NCBI GenBank assembly: GCA_000437895.1
Contig: FR902142.1
Coordinates: 1 to 22,713, forward strand
Direction of reading: 5' to 3'
Source: Clostridium sp. CAG:914
Lineage (GTDB): Bacteria > Bacillota_I > Bacilli_A > RF39 > UBA660
Length of the DNA stretch: 22,713 nucleotides
Numbering within the stretch: position 1 is the stretch's first letter; each line of letters starts with the position of its first letter. The position numbers were made by a program, and so were the translations under genes. Under the pieces are notes generated by a model. The model had not been told where the DNA came from and made no database searches. It saw only the letters and a program-made list of their open reading frames with translations. Shown in pieces: positions 14,521 through 22,713 of the stretch.

Positions 14521-15258
14521 CTCTTTATTTTGTTCTGTAACAATAATATTTTTCACACTTTTATTTTCTTTTACAAGTCTATCCTTTAATGTATTTAAAG
14601 CTAATTCCTTAGTATTATTTTCTTCAGATAAATGTGCCAAAAATATATACTTAGTCTTAACACCTATAAATTTAGTTAAATATTTAGCTGAATCATAATT
14701 AGACAAATGTCCCTTATCCGATAAAATTCTTTGCCTAAGTTCAAAAGGATAAGGTCCATTATTAAGTAATTCAACATCATGATTACTTTCCATTATATAT
14801 ACATCTTTATTTTCTAACAAATCAAAATACTTTTTATTAATATATCCCGTATCTGTTATATATACTAAAGATTTACCATTATTACTAAGCACATAACCAA
14901 CAGAACCCTTAGCATCATGACTAGTACTTATAACATCTATCACTAAATCATTAATAGTAATTCTACCCTCTTCTATAAACTTATAATTAATAATATAATC
15001 TAAATTATCATGCATAGGCTCTGTCATATAAATAATAGCACTAGTTTTTTTCTGTAAAACTTTAAGTCCATTAATATGATCAGAATGAGTATGTGTAAGT
15101 AGTATAGCATCCAACTTATCAGTAGATACCCCAATACTTTCTAATTTACTAATTATATATTTAGCGCTATTACCTGCATCAATTAATATCTTAGATTTAT
15201 CTGTTTCTATATATGTAGTATTACCTTTACTACCAGATGATAAAACCTCTATTTTCAT
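14500..15258 (-). CDS. walJ: Metallo-beta-lactamase-fold hydrolase, WalJ/YycJ family
   Basis: The 252-aa protein has the metal-binding signature THTHSDH at residues 55-61 (H56, H58, D60, H61), further metal ligands in the STSHDAKGSVGY and YITDTGY segments and a C-terminal LAHLSEENN, the WalJ/YycJ pattern. In Bacillus WalJ lies in the walRK locus and is linked to DNA processing coordinated with cell division; a nuclease role is likely but unproven. The ATG overlaps the peptidase stop by one base (TGATG) and has no separate ribosome site, so it depends on coupling. Last gene of the operon with dnaB. Confidence 0.88.
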   Translation of the reverse strand: MKIEVLSSGSKGNTTYIETDKSKILIDAGNSAKYIISKLESIGVSTDKLDAILLTHTHSDHINGLKVLQKKTSAIIYMTEPMHDNLDYIINYKFIEEGRITINDLVIDVISTSHDAKGSVGYVLSNNGKSLVYITDTGYINKKYFDLLENKDVYIMESNHDVELLNNGPYPFELRQRILSDKGHLSNYDSAKYLTKFIGVKTKYIFLAHLSEENNTKELALNTLKDRLVKENKSVKNIIVTEQNKETELIMI

Positions 15259-16778
15259 CAGTATAAACTATAAGGGTTCACGTGATACCCCCCTCCATAA
15301 GGTGGACTACCTATCCATACTCCAAAATGTAAGTGTGTACCAGCTACAGAATTAGAACCATAAGCAGGTATAGGATAAACATTACCCGTATTACCCATCG
15401 TTCCTATTTTTTGACCTCTAGATACCGTTTGACCAGGTCTAACATAAACTTTATCCATATGCATATATACCGTATAATAGCCTCTAACATTATGATTAAT
15501 TATAACATTATTACCAGCCTTACCATTACAATTTAAGTCCCCAACAACACATCCTGTTCCAATTGACTCCACAGTCCCATTATTAGCAGCATAAATAGCA
15601 GAACCATGACCAACATATATATCTATAGCATCATGAAAAGATCCCCATCTATAACCATAACCTGAAGAAATAGTATAAGGTTTAGATGTAGGCCAAGCCC
15701 AATATGACAAATCAGCAACATAAGGAATATATTTATCTCCTTTAACTAAAATTTGACTAAGAGAAGGTTTAATTTCAATAGAACCTACCAAAGCAACATC
15801 CACTAACTGACCATTTATATATTGATATTTTCTAGTAACTTTATCAAGACCATCTTCTCCATCTCGCTCAACATAAGAATATCCCACAACCAAATCACTA
15901 TCATACTTAATATCCGTAGCATACTTATGAACTTCAAAAGCAACACCATGTTTTTCAACCACTATAGACAAAACAGGATTAATTAACCCAACATTAACAA
16001 CTTGACCCTCATAAAGTAAATTATTTTCACTAGTAAAATTTGTATTAGCAATTAAAAATTCCTGAGTATTAAGTTTATTAGCCATAGCAACATCAGCAAT
16101 AGTATCTCCATATTTAACAACATAAGTATCTTGTTCCTTAGTAGTACCATATAATAAATATTTAGTTAAATCATCTGCATTAACAAATATCTTTTCATCT
16201 GTTGAAATATAATCTTCCCTATAAGTTACTTTTTCTTTAATATAAATACTTTCAATAATCTCACCAACATCAACAATCTCTTCTTGACTAGATGTCATAA
16301 ATTTATCATAAACTTCTTCATCAACAAAAGCTTTAATTAATTTTAATATAGCCTCATCAAATATATCTTTATTTAACACATTTATTACTAAAGGATCTTT
16401 TTCTTCTTCCTTAGAATAAGTAATAGTTACCTCTATACCTTTTATAGTAAAATTCTTAGTATCTACCAAATCTCTATATATTTTCTCATTAGAATCAATC
16501 TTATCATCATAAGTAATTGTCTTTTTAATCTCAACACCCTTAGGAGTATATATAGTATCCACATTATATTTTTCTTTCAATTTATTCTCTTGTTCATTTA
16601 TATATCCATTAAAATCATCAACAGAAGATACAACCCCTATCTTTTTACCATCCAAATAAACAGCATAAACTTCCTTAGGATTATTCTTAATAAATTTAAT
16701 GTTATTACCAAGTAATATAACAGACAAAGACAAAACAATAGTAATTAATACTAGCCCTATAGTCCATTTATTTTTCAC
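15258..16778 (-). CDS. Membrane-anchored LysM-G5-M23 peptidoglycan peptidase
   Basis: Likely zinc endopeptidase acting on peptidoglycan cross-bridges outside the membrane. Of 506 aa, residues 5-25 form a membrane anchor; a LysM-type motif (TYVVKYGDTIADVAMANKLN) follows about midway, then a G5 domain of roughly 80 residues (from PVLSIVVEKHGVAFEV to about IEIKPSLSQIL), then the C-terminal M23 domain. In that domain the zinc ligands are the H and D of FHDAIDIY and the last H of THLHFGVWI, with the catalytic H in YMHMDKVY. I chose GTG at 16778 (GGTGG, spacer 5), inside the last codons of dnaB; a longer frame from 16859 would overlap dnaB by 92 bases without a ribosome site. The gene ends TGA, overlapping walJ. 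Confidence 0.88.
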   Translation of the reverse strand: MKNKWTIGLVLITIVLSLSVILLGNNIKFIKNNPKEVYAVYLDGKKIGVVSSVDDFNGYINEQENKLKEKYNVDTIYTPKGVEIKKTITYDDKIDSNEKIYRDLVDTKNFTIKGIEVTITYSKEEEKDPLVINVLNKDIFDEAILKLIKAFVDEEVYDKFMTSSQEEIVDVGEIIESIYIKEKVTYREDYISTDEKIFVNADDLTKYLLYGTTKEQDTYVVKYGDTIADVAMANKLNTQEFLIANTNFTSENNLLYEGQVVNVGLINPVLSIVVEKHGVAFEVHKYATDIKYDSDLVVGYSYVERDGEDGLDKVTRKYQYINGQLVDVALVGSIEIKPSLSQILVKGDKYIPYVADLSYWAWPTSKPYTISSGYGYRWGSFHDAIDIYVGHGSAIYAANNGTVESIGTGCVVGDLNCNGKAGNNVIINHNVRGYYTVYMHMDKVYVRPGQTVSRGQKIGTMGNTGNVYPIPAYGSNSVAGTHLHFGVWIGSPPYGGGYHVNPYSLY

Positions 16779-18120
16779 TAGTTCCACCATCCTTTTTAAG
16801 AGATAAAAAAGTTGAAGTTTTTTTCTTAAATAACATATCAATAACTGCCGTAGGACCATTACGATGTTTAAGTATTATTAACTGTATAGCTGAAGGAATA
16901 CTATCATCGTTAGGAACATCAGAAGACACCTCTGGAGCATGAAGAGCAGCAACTATATCAGCATCCTGCTCTATAGCACCAGATTCTCTCAAATCACTAA
17001 GAACCGGTTTCTTTTCTTCTCTTTTTTCAACACTTCTTGATAATTGTGACAAAGCAATTACGGGCACCTCTAATTCTAATGCCATAGTTTTTAACTTTCT
17101 TGATATTTCAGACACTTCCTGTTGTCTTGCGCCAGCATACCTATTAGATGATTCAATCAACTGCAAATAGTCAATAATAACCAAGCCAAGTCCCTCACCT
17201 TGTGCTGATAATCTTCTACATTTAGCCTGAATTTCACTAGCCGTTATTCCACCAGCATCATGAAAATAAATATTAGTATCAGCCAAAATTGCCATAGCTT
17301 CATTAAGTCTACGATAATCTTCATTTTCAAGTCTACCAGTTTGCAATTTCTTATTATCTATTTGTCCCAATGAGCTTATCATACGAAGTACCAACTGTTC
17401 AGCAGGCATTTCTAAGGAAAACACAGCAATATTTTTCTTAGTAGTCTTAGCAGCATTAACAGCAATATTTAAAGCAAATGCCGTTTTACCAACAGCGGGA
17501 CGAGCTGCAATTATTATAAGTTGCGTAGGATGCAAACCTTCTGTAACGTAATCTAAATCTTTTAACCCTGTAGTTAATCCAGTAATTTTACCCTTATTTT
17601 TAACTAACATATCCAAATCTTTTTGTGTCTTATCTAAAACATCTCTAATATTTCTAAATTCAGTAGTTCTTCTTGTCTTAGACACATTCAATATCTCTTT
17701 TTCAGCAAGTTCTACCAAAGAAGAAACATCCACCTCATCTTGATTAGCATTCTTAATAATTTCAGTAGATACTTCAATCATTTTTCTCAAAGTATATTTT
17801 TCTAATACTGTTGATATATAATATTCAATATTAGCACCAGTAGAAACACTATCTGTTATTTCTGATAAATATTCTACACCACCAACTTGATTTAACAACT
17901 TCCTATCAACAAGAGCTGTCGTTACCGTATTTATATCAACAGGCTCTTTTCGATCATATAAATCTTTAATAACCTCAAATATTTTAGCATTCTTATCTAA
18001 ATAAAATGCTTCCTTATATACCTCTTCACAACCCTTTTGTAAAGAAGAATAAGACCAAAACATAGAACCAATAATACCTTTTTCAGCATCTATATTATTT
18101 GGTAATCCTTTATTATTCAT
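16768..18120 (-). CDS. dnaB: Replicative DNA helicase DnaB
   Basis: Hexameric 5'-3' helicase at the replication fork (called dnaC in B. subtilis), ATP-driven and loaded by a DnaI/DnaC-type protein. The 450-aa form has the N-terminal alpha-helical DnaB domain (about 1-110, PNNIDAEKGIIGSM at the start), a linker, and the RecA-like core: Walker A RPAVGKT (about 207-213), Walker B IIDYLQLI, the switch/L1 region QEVSEISRKLK, ALSQLSR, and DLRESGAIEQDAD. I prefer ATG at 18120 because AGGTGA fits there; the GTG at 18129 would overlap the ribosome site. The end overlaps the peptidase gene. Order rplI-dnaB is classical in Bacillota. Confidence 0.97.
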   Translation of the reverse strand: MNNKGLPNNIDAEKGIIGSMFWSYSSLQKGCEEVYKEAFYLDKNAKIFEVIKDLYDRKEPVDINTVTTALVDRKLLNQVGGVEYLSEITDSVSTGANIEYYISTVLEKYTLRKMIEVSTEIIKNANQDEVDVSSLVELAEKEILNVSKTRRTTEFRNIRDVLDKTQKDLDMLVKNKGKITGLTTGLKDLDYVTEGLHPTQLIIIAARPAVGKTAFALNIAVNAAKTTKKNIAVFSLEMPAEQLVLRMISSLGQIDNKKLQTGRLENEDYRRLNEAMAILADTNIYFHDAGGITASEIQAKCRRLSAQGEGLGLVIIDYLQLIESSNRYAGARQQEVSEISRKLKTMALELEVPVIALSQLSRSVEKREEKKPVLSDLRESGAIEQDADIVAALHAPEVSSDVPNDDSIPSAIQLIILKHRNGPTAVIDMLFKKKTSTFLSLKKDGGTSEK

Positions 18121-18129
18121 TAAGTTCAC

Positions 18130-18573
18130 CTACTTACTTTTTAATTCAATTTCTAATTCAGCAATAACTCCCTTATATAATTCTATTTTTACTAAATGAC
18201 ATCCCAAAGTATTAATTGGCATATCCAATTTAACTTGTTTCTTTAAAATATTATATCCAAGTTTATTAACACTATCAACAATTTGTTTAGAAGATATAGT
18301 CCCAAAAACTTTACCACCAACACCACTTGATACATCATAAACTATTTTTTCTTTCTCTAATTTATCTTTTAACTTTAAAGCAGAATCTTTTAAATTACTT
18401 TCCCTCATTTCATTATTTTTAATATCTGTATCAAGTCTTTTACTACTTTCTTTAGTATATTTAACAGCATACCCATTCTTAATCAAAAAATTAGTAGCAT
18501 ATCCATCAGATACCTCTTTTATTTCATTAATTTTACCTTTTCCCTTTAAGTCTTTTATAAAAATAACTCTCAC
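18130..18573 (-). CDS. rplI: 50S ribosomal protein L9
   Basis: Large-subunit protein of the L1-stalk base, bridging 23S rRNA. The 147-aa product has the L9 N-terminal signature RVIFIKDLKGKGKINEIKEVSDGYATNFL, a long central helix (about 45-75) and a C-terminal domain. Start is GTG at 18573 with a GGGAGTG ribosome site. It is the first gene of the minus-strand operon and is followed immediately by dnaB. Confidence 0.97.
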   Translation of the reverse strand: MRVIFIKDLKGKGKINEIKEVSDGYATNFLIKNGYAVKYTKESSKRLDTDIKNNEMRESNLKDSALKLKDKLEKEKIVYDVSSGVGGKVFGTISSKQIVDSVNKLGYNILKKQVKLDMPINTLGCHLVKIELYKGVIAELEIELKSK

Positions 18574-18627
18574 ACAATCACTCCCATTCCAACAACATAA
18601 AAATAATCAGATTTTTTATGTAATATT

Positions 18628-18656
18628 ATTGTAACATAAAATTATAATTATGTCAT
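18628..18656 (-). promoter_or_regulatory. Promoter of the rplI-dnaB operon
   Basis: Minus strand: ATGACA (18656-18651), 17-base spacer ending in TGT, TACAAT (18633-18628); an extended -10 with 5/6 matches in both boxes. RNA start is expected near 18621, a leader of about 48 bases. Confidence 0.7.
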
Positions 18657-18698
18657 TAAAATATTATTATAGAGTAATATATATAATAATGATTTTTA

Positions 18699-18727
18699 TT
18701 GATATTTTCTATACAATATTATATAAT
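18699..18727 (+). promoter_or_regulatory. Promoter of the acyl-ligase/CDP-alcohol transferase pair
   Basis: TTGATA (18699-18704), 17 bases, TATAAT (18722-18727). RNA start near 18734, followed by AGGAGATGA and the ATG at 18751. It is divergent from the rplI promoter, with about 40 bases between them. Confidence 0.75.
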
Positions 18728-18750
18728 TAGTTAGTACAGGAGATGATTAA

Positions 18751-20463
18751 ATGATTGTTCAATTATATAAGAAAATAAGAAACTTATTTTATAATAAAAA
18801 AAACAAATGGAAACAATTCTATACAAAAACACCAGATAAAATCAAATATGATACTGGTTCATTAATAGATGCTGTTATGTTATCAGCTACCATGTACCCA
18901 AACAATGTAGCAATTGACTACTACAACGTCCAATTCACTTATAAAGAATTAATTGATGAAATAAAAAAATGTGCTAAATCACTTAAAAGATTAGGAATAA
19001 AAGAAGATGACGTTGTTACTATATGTATGCCAAACACTCCAGAATCTGTAATAATGTTCTATGCCATAAATATGGTTGGTGCCGTTGCTAACATGATACA
19101 TCCACTATCTAGTGAAAAAGAAATAGAATTTTATCTAAACAAATCTAAAAGTAAAATCATTTTAACCATAGATATAACTTACTTCAAGGTAATGAGTGTA
19201 ATAGAAAACACTAAAATAGAAAAAGTAATTGTCACTTCTGCCACAAAATCAATGGGACTAATCATAGATTGTGCTTACTGGCTATTTAAAGGCAGAAAAG
19301 AAGTATCAAAAGATGATAAAGTATTAACGTGGGACAAATTTATAAAAGCCGGAACTTACTATAATGAAGAATATTATATTAAAAGAGATGCTAAAGATTT
19401 AGCCATAATACTTTATAGTGGTGGAACAACTGGTAAACCAAAAGGAATTATGTTATCAAATCTATCATTCAATGCTGGTGCTATTCAAAGTAGATATATG
19501 TCAGATACTATGAAACCTGGCAATTCTTTTCTTACAATACTACCTAATTTTCACGCCTTTGGTATAGGAATTAGTACACATACTCCACTATATAATGGTA
19601 TGCGAATTATTTTAGTACCAAAATTTGACATAAAAAAATTTGGAAAAATAATAAAAAAATATAAACCTAACGTTATTGCCGGAGTACCATCATTATATGA
19701 TGCGCTAACTAAAACAAAGTTAAATAAAAAAGATTTAACATGTCTTACACTAGCCGTATGTGGTGGAGATGCCATAACAACTGAAAACAAGAAAAAAGTA
19801 AATGCTTTTCTTAAAGCCCATGGTTCCAAAACAGACTTAAGATGCGGATATGGCCTTACAGAATGTGCTGGTGCTTGTTGTCTATCACCAGAAGGAATGG
19901 AAAACAAAAAAGATATTATTGGTATTCCTTTTCCAAACTGCACATATAAAATAATCAATCCAGAGACACATAAAGAATTAGGAATAGATGAAGATGGAGA
20001 AATATGTATAATAGGACCAAACGTTATGTTAGGATATTTAAATGAACCAGAAGAAACAGCTAACACATTAATAAAACACACAGATGGAAAAATATGGTTA
20101 CATACAGGAGATGTAGGTTGTATCGATAAAGATGGATTATTATATTTCAAATCCAGAATCAAAAGAATGTATATAACAAACGGTTATAATGTATACCCAA
20201 GTTATATTGAAGAAATACTAAAACAACACGAAAGTATATACATGGCAGCTGTAATAGGCATACCTCATCCATATAAAGGAGAAGTAGGAAAATGCTTTAT
20301 TGTCCTAAATGAAGGATTAAAACCTACATTTGAAATCAAAAAAAGTATAAATAAACACCTAAAGAAAAACCTAGCATCATACGCCATTCCAAAAGAATTC
20401 GTCTACGTTGATTCCTTGCCTATGACATTAGTAGGAAAAGTATCATATAAAGATTTAAAATAA
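18751..20463 (+). CDS. AMP-forming acyl-CoA/fatty-acid ligase family protein
   Basis: ANL-superfamily enzyme that activates a carboxylic acid with ATP to an acyl-adenylate, then transfers it to CoA or another carrier. In 570 aa: signature YSGGTTGKPKG (222-232), the A5-like GYGLTE segment, the A7-like LHTGDVG segment (about 450), A8-like R.K.MYITNGYNVYP block, and the C-terminal catalytic lysine K563 in LVGKVSYKD. The N-terminal 30 residues are basic and hydrophobic-poor; no signal peptide. Acyl substrate cannot be told from sequence; long-chain fatty acid is the default guess. The gene is 13 bases from a CDP-alcohol phosphatidyltransferase, so a role in membrane lipid or polar-lipid modification is likely. 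The 203-aa reverse frame inside it is a shadow. Confidence 0.9.
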   Translation: MIVQLYKKIRNLFYNKKNKWKQFYTKTPDKIKYDTGSLIDAVMLSATMYPNNVAIDYYNVQFTYKELIDEIKKCAKSLKRLGIKEDDVVTICMPNTPESVIMFYAINMVGAVANMIHPLSSEKEIEFYLNKSKSKIILTIDITYFKVMSVIENTKIEKVIVTSATKSMGLIIDCAYWLFKGRKEVSKDDKVLTWDKFIKAGTYYNEEYYIKRDAKDLAIILYSGGTTGKPKGIMLSNLSFNAGAIQSRYMSDTMKPGNSFLTILPNFHAFGIGISTHTPLYNGMRIILVPKFDIKKFGKIIKKYKPNVIAGVPSLYDALTKTKLNKKDLTCLTLAVCGGDAITTENKKKVNAFLKAHGSKTDLRCGYGLTECAGACCLSPEGMENKKDIIGIPFPNCTYKIINPETHKELGIDEDGEICIIGPNVMLGYLNEPEETANTLIKHTDGKIWLHTGDVGCIDKDGLLYFKSRIKRMYITNGYNVYPSYIEEILKQHESIYMAAVIGIPHPYKGEVGKCFIVLNEGLKPTFEIKKSINKHLKKNLASYAIPKEFVYVDSLPMTLVGKVSYKDLK

Positions 20464-20476
20464 AAGTAGGAGGCAC

Positions 20477-21073
20477 ATGAAAAAAATTATAACCAATTTC
20501 TTGAATGACATAAAAAAAGAAATAGAAAATACCAAAAAAGAAAAAAGTATAAAAAAACAAATACCAAATTTGTTAACACTAACAAGAGGAATATCGCCTA
20601 TTATTATAATACCAACCCTATTATCAAATAATATTAAATTAGCTATAATCGAATTAATAATATTTGCCTTAACTGACTTGTTTGATGGAAAAATAGCCAG
20701 AAAATATAACTGTATATCAGAATTTGGAATTAAATTAGACTGTGTATGTGACAAAATATTTGTAATAGGATTAATTATCCCATCAATTGCCAAATACCCT
20801 ATATTGCTCATAAATTTACTTTTAGAATTTGCGATAAGTTACATTAATCTACAATCAGAAGCAAAAAATAATAAACCAAAATCTACAATGAATGGAAAAA
20901 TAAAAACAGCTCTATTATTTACTAGTTTAATATTAACATACATACCAAAACTAGATTTTAAAATAATATTTATTGCTATACTAACAACCTTGATAGCACA
21001 AATATCTGCACTAAATGAATATAGAAAAATAGATAAAGAAAAAGATAGAAAAAAAGAAAAAACAACAAAGTAA
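20477..21073 (+). CDS. CDP-alcohol phosphatidyltransferase family protein
   Basis: Integral membrane enzyme joining CDP-diacylglycerol (or another CDP-alcohol donor) to a polar alcohol acceptor. The 198-aa protein carries the complete family signature D-x2-D-G-x2-A-R-x8-G-x3-D-x3-D: D67, D70, G71, A74, R75, G84, D88, D92. About five to six hydrophobic segments surround it, and the N and C termini are very lysine-rich. It is most like PgsA (phosphatidylglycerophosphate synthase), but the signature is shared by other transferases, so the acceptor is not certain. AGGAGG precedes the ATG. It is the second gene of the unit with the acyl ligase and ends inside the shared terminator. Confidence 0.87.
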   Translation: MKKIITNFLNDIKKEIENTKKEKSIKKQIPNLLTLTRGISPIIIIPTLLSNNIKLAIIELIIFALTDLFDGKIARKYNCISEFGIKLDCVCDKIFVIGLIIPSIAKYPILLINLLLEFAISYINLQSEAKNNKPKSTMNGKIKTALLFTSLILTYIPKLDFKIIFIAILTTLIAQISALNEYRKIDKEKDRKKEKTTK

Positions 21074-21100
21074 TTATTAAACTACTTTGTTGTTTTTATT
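21059..21100. terminator. Bidirectional terminator, 14-bp stem, containing two stop codons
   Basis: Bases 21059-21072 (AAAACAACAAAGTA) are inversely repeated at 21083-21096, with a 10-base loop and A/T runs on both sides. The CDP-alcohol transferase stop (21071-21073) and the pseudouridine synthase stop (21084-21082) both fall within it. Confidence 0.88.
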
Positions 21101-21807
21101 TTTGAATAAAGAACACTAACTTCTTTATTAGTAAGCTTACGATATTCACCTACACGTAATCCTACCAAACCTAAATCAGCATATTTTTCCCTTTTAAGTT
21201 TTAAAACATCATATCCCAATACTTTAAACATATTCTTTACTTGATGATTCTTACCCTCATGAATAGTTAATACAACAATAGATTTATCCGTTTTTTTATT
21301 ATAACTCTTTAATTTTACTTTAGCTGGATAAGTCTTGTTTCCATTAATAATAACACCATTACGTAAAGTTTTAATATCTTTTCCCGTAACAAGACCATCA
21401 ACTTTAACAACATATGTTTTTTCAATGTTACTAGATGGATGCATTAACTTATTAGCAAGTTCCCCATCATTAGTAAGTAAAAGAACCCCTGTCGTATCAT
21501 AATCCAGTCTACCAATTGGATATATTCTTGCATCAGTTTCAATTAAATCAACAACCGTTCTTCTACCACAAGGATCACTTACAGAAGATATAACACCCCT
21601 TGGTTTATTCAAAATATAATACTCATAATTCTTATTTTTATCTAAAACATCACCACAAACAGTAATAACATCTTTCTTAGTAACTTTAGTACCTAATTCA
21701 CGAACAATCTCTCCATTAACTTTAACCTTACCATCTAAAATTAATTTTTCAGCTTCTCTTCTAGAAGCATATCCCAAATTAGAAATAACCTTTTGAATTC
21801 TCTCCAT
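21082..21807 (-). CDS. rRNA pseudouridine synthase, RluB/RsuA family
   Basis: Converts specific uridines of rRNA to pseudouridine; the Bacillota member usually modifies 23S rRNA (RluB-like). In 241 aa: an S4 RNA-binding domain (about residues 1-45, RIQKVISNLGYASRREAEKLI), then the catalytic domain with GRLDYDTTGVLLLTNDG, where D102 is the nucleophile, and the TYVVKV and EGKNHQVKNM segments. I chose ATG at 21807 with an AGGTG ribosome site; the GTG at 21816 lies on that site. Promoter TTGCTT (21864-21859), 17 bases, TATAAT (21841-21836). Precise site (RluB versus RsuA) cannot be decided from sequence. Confidence 0.92.
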   Translation of the reverse strand: MERIQKVISNLGYASRREAEKLILDGKVKVNGEIVRELGTKVTKKDVITVCGDVLDKNKNYEYYILNKPRGVISSVSDPCGRRTVVDLIETDARIYPIGRLDYDTTGVLLLTNDGELANKLMHPSSNIEKTYVVKVDGLVTGKDIKTLRNGVIINGNKTYPAKVKLKSYNKKTDKSIVVLTIHEGKNHQVKNMFKVLGYDVLKLKREKYADLGLVGLRVGEYRKLTNKEVSVLYSKIKTTK

Positions 21808-21835
21808 ATATAACACCTCTCAAAACATTAATAAG

Positions 21836-21864
21836 ATTATATATCATATAAAGAAAATAAGCAA
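21836..21864 (-). promoter_or_regulatory. Promoter of the pseudouridine synthase gene
   Basis: Minus strand TTGCTT, 17-base spacer, TATAAT; RNA start near 21829. It lies in the short gap after the thioesterase gene, so the synthase is likely transcribed separately from it, although read-through is possible because no terminator is evident in the gap. Confidence 0.6.
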
Positions 21865-21872
21865 CTTATACA

Positions 21873-22580
21873 TTATTTTTTACATTCAATAATTGAATGT
21901 ACAACATTATCTTTATCCTTAATCAAAAATTGTATACTATCAACTTTATCTTTTCTTAAAACACAAACATCTTGACCATATTTAATTTCTTTCTTATATA
22001 TAATTCTAAATTTATCAAATTCCTCATCAAAATCCATCAACTCTGCAATCAAATCAAGATAATTTAAATTATGCATATGACCATTAATATCCATATCACT
22101 TTTTCTAATCTCTACTTTTTTACTTATATCAAAATTTTCTTCTTCTTCTATTCTTCCAAGTTCTGAAACTTTTATAGCCTCTTTTTGTTCAGGAGAATAT
22201 ATATCCACATATTCCTTTGTAACAGGTACAATTTGTTTAGTCAAAAGGTTAATAACAATCCACTTTGATGTTGCATTAACACACTTCTTACCATTAATAT
22301 ATATTTCAAAATCTTTATATGCAAATTTTGAATTAGAATACTTAGCCCATGTTCTGACTTCTATTTCATCATTATACTTAGGTCTTTCTAAAATTTCCAA
22401 ATTCCACTCCACTAAAACCCATGTTAATTTATTTTTATATATTTCTTCAATACCTTGATTAATATCAATAGAATGTAAAGATGCCGTATTCTCAAGACAT
22501 TCTAATATAGCTTTATTTTTCATTTTAAATTTTTTATTTACTGAATTTATTCCTACTAAAAATTTATGTTTATATATCAT
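21873..22580 (-). CDS. Acyl-ACP thioesterase family protein
   Basis: Hydrolyses acyl-ACP to free fatty acid (or controls chain release), acting in the cytoplasm. The 235-aa protein has two hotdog domains: the first around residues 1-130 with ENTASLHSIDIN; the second from about 150, carrying RKSDMDINGHMHNLNYL (159-175), the conserved Asn/His motif of acyl-ACP thioesterases (PF01643; plant FatA relatives). The ATG has GGAG five bases upstream. Its companion functions in this window, the acyl ligase and CDP-alcohol transferase, suggest an acid-release and re-activation cycle, but the genes are not in one operon. The 3' end contains a perfect 9-bp palindromic stretch (21881-21901) without a T-run. 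Confidence 0.88.
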   Translation of the reverse strand: MIYKHKFLVGINSVNKKFKMKNKAILECLENTASLHSIDINQGIEEIYKNKLTWVLVEWNLEILERPKYNDEIEVRTWAKYSNSKFAYKDFEIYINGKKCVNATSKWIVINLLTKQIVPVTKEYVDIYSPEQKEAIKVSELGRIEEEENFDISKKVEIRKSDMDINGHMHNLNYLDLIAELMDFDEEFDKFRIIYKKEIKYGQDVCVLRKDKVDSIQFLIKDKDNVVHSIIECKK

Positions 22581-22713
22581 ATTTTCTCCATTCTAATATT
22601 ACATAACATATTCTACTCACACTCACAATCAACTATACTACAAAGTAAAAGAAAAAGCAACCAATCACTTTTTAATAATTAATAAAATTATGATTAATTT
22701 ATGATAATGTCTT

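Noticed and set aside
15256..15260. UGA-as-Trp (Mycoplasma-type) code
   Set aside because: UGA ends the M23 peptidase exactly at the overlap with the walJ ATG, and Trp positions are TGG.
16779..16859. Longer start of the LysM-G5-M23 peptidase
   Set aside because: This part overlaps the dnaB coding region in another frame and has no ribosome site; the shorter GTG start gives a proper membrane anchor.
19551..20162. 203-aa minus-strand frame inside the acyl ligase
   Set aside because: It is antisense to a well-supported enzyme gene, lacks recognisable motifs and a ribosome site.
20455..20811. 118-aa minus-strand hydrophobic frame
   Set aside because: It is the antisense shadow of the CDP-alcohol transferase, whose signature is complete on the plus strand.
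21881..21901. Palindrome TACATTCAA/TTGAATGTA as a terminator of the thioesterase gene
   Set aside because: It has a 3-base loop, lies within the coding end, and is followed by A rather than T on the coding strand.

Overview
The window is extremely AT-rich chromosomal DNA (GC well below 30 %) from a low-GC Bacillota-type bacterium. The pointers are the spoIIGA-sigE pair (an endospore programme), a YutD-family gene, a rplI-dnaB operon, a WalJ/YycJ-type metallo-hydrolase, and purine-rich Shine-Dalgarno sequences of the UAAGGAGGUGAUC type. UGA is used as a stop (end of the M23 peptidase gene, 15258-15260) and Trp is TGG, so the standard code applies and this is not a Mycoplasma-type code. The base composition and gene style fit an uncultured gut Bacilli lineage (RF39/Erysipelotrichia-like), but that placement is inference.

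Layout. (1) 1-1299: an unplaced 11-bp hairpin and a lone minus-strand gene of unknown function with a perfect consensus promoter. (2) 1469-3049: an Asn-rich single-pass membrane protein. (3) 5400-3077, minus: hsp20-htpG chaperone operon with a CIRCE-like inverted repeat in the hsp20 leader and a hairpin between the genes. (4) 5582-6870, plus: DUF192 gene (apparently leaderless) and gpsA. (5) 8313-6876, minus: spoIIGA-sigE, with a promoter whose -35 and -10 are 21 bp apart, as in Spo0A-dependent spoIIG promoters. (6) 9686-8403, minus: two TasA/CalY-like secreted proteins. (7) 9868-10842, plus: cysteine-synthase-family enzyme. (8) 14418-10896, minus: DUF4015 glycoside-hydrolase-like protein, yutD, a 43-aa acidic small ORF, and a roughly 475-codon gene that looks broken by one in-frame TAA and one -1 frameshift. 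(9) 18573-14500, minus: rplI-dnaB-LysM/G5/M23 peptidase-walJ. (10) 18751-21073, plus: AMP-forming acyl ligase and CDP-alcohol phosphatidyltransferase. (11) 22580-21082, minus: acyl-ACP thioesterase and an RluB-type pseudouridine synthase.

How it fits together: most genes are housekeeping (replication, ribosome, cell wall, phospholipid synthesis, protein folding). Lipid genes recur (gpsA, the acyl ligase/CDP-alcohol transferase pair, the thioesterase). Genes are packed into short convergent and divergent operons, and stop codons repeatedly lie inside compact terminator hairpins. No gene-free stretch exceeds 300 bases. I found no rRNA, tRNA, CRISPR array, insertion sequence or complete prophage. 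I did not find a clearly new multi-gene system. The most distinctive signals are regulatory: the spoIIG-like promoter, the CIRCE variant and the leaderless gene. The decaying family-of-unknown-function locus is the other.
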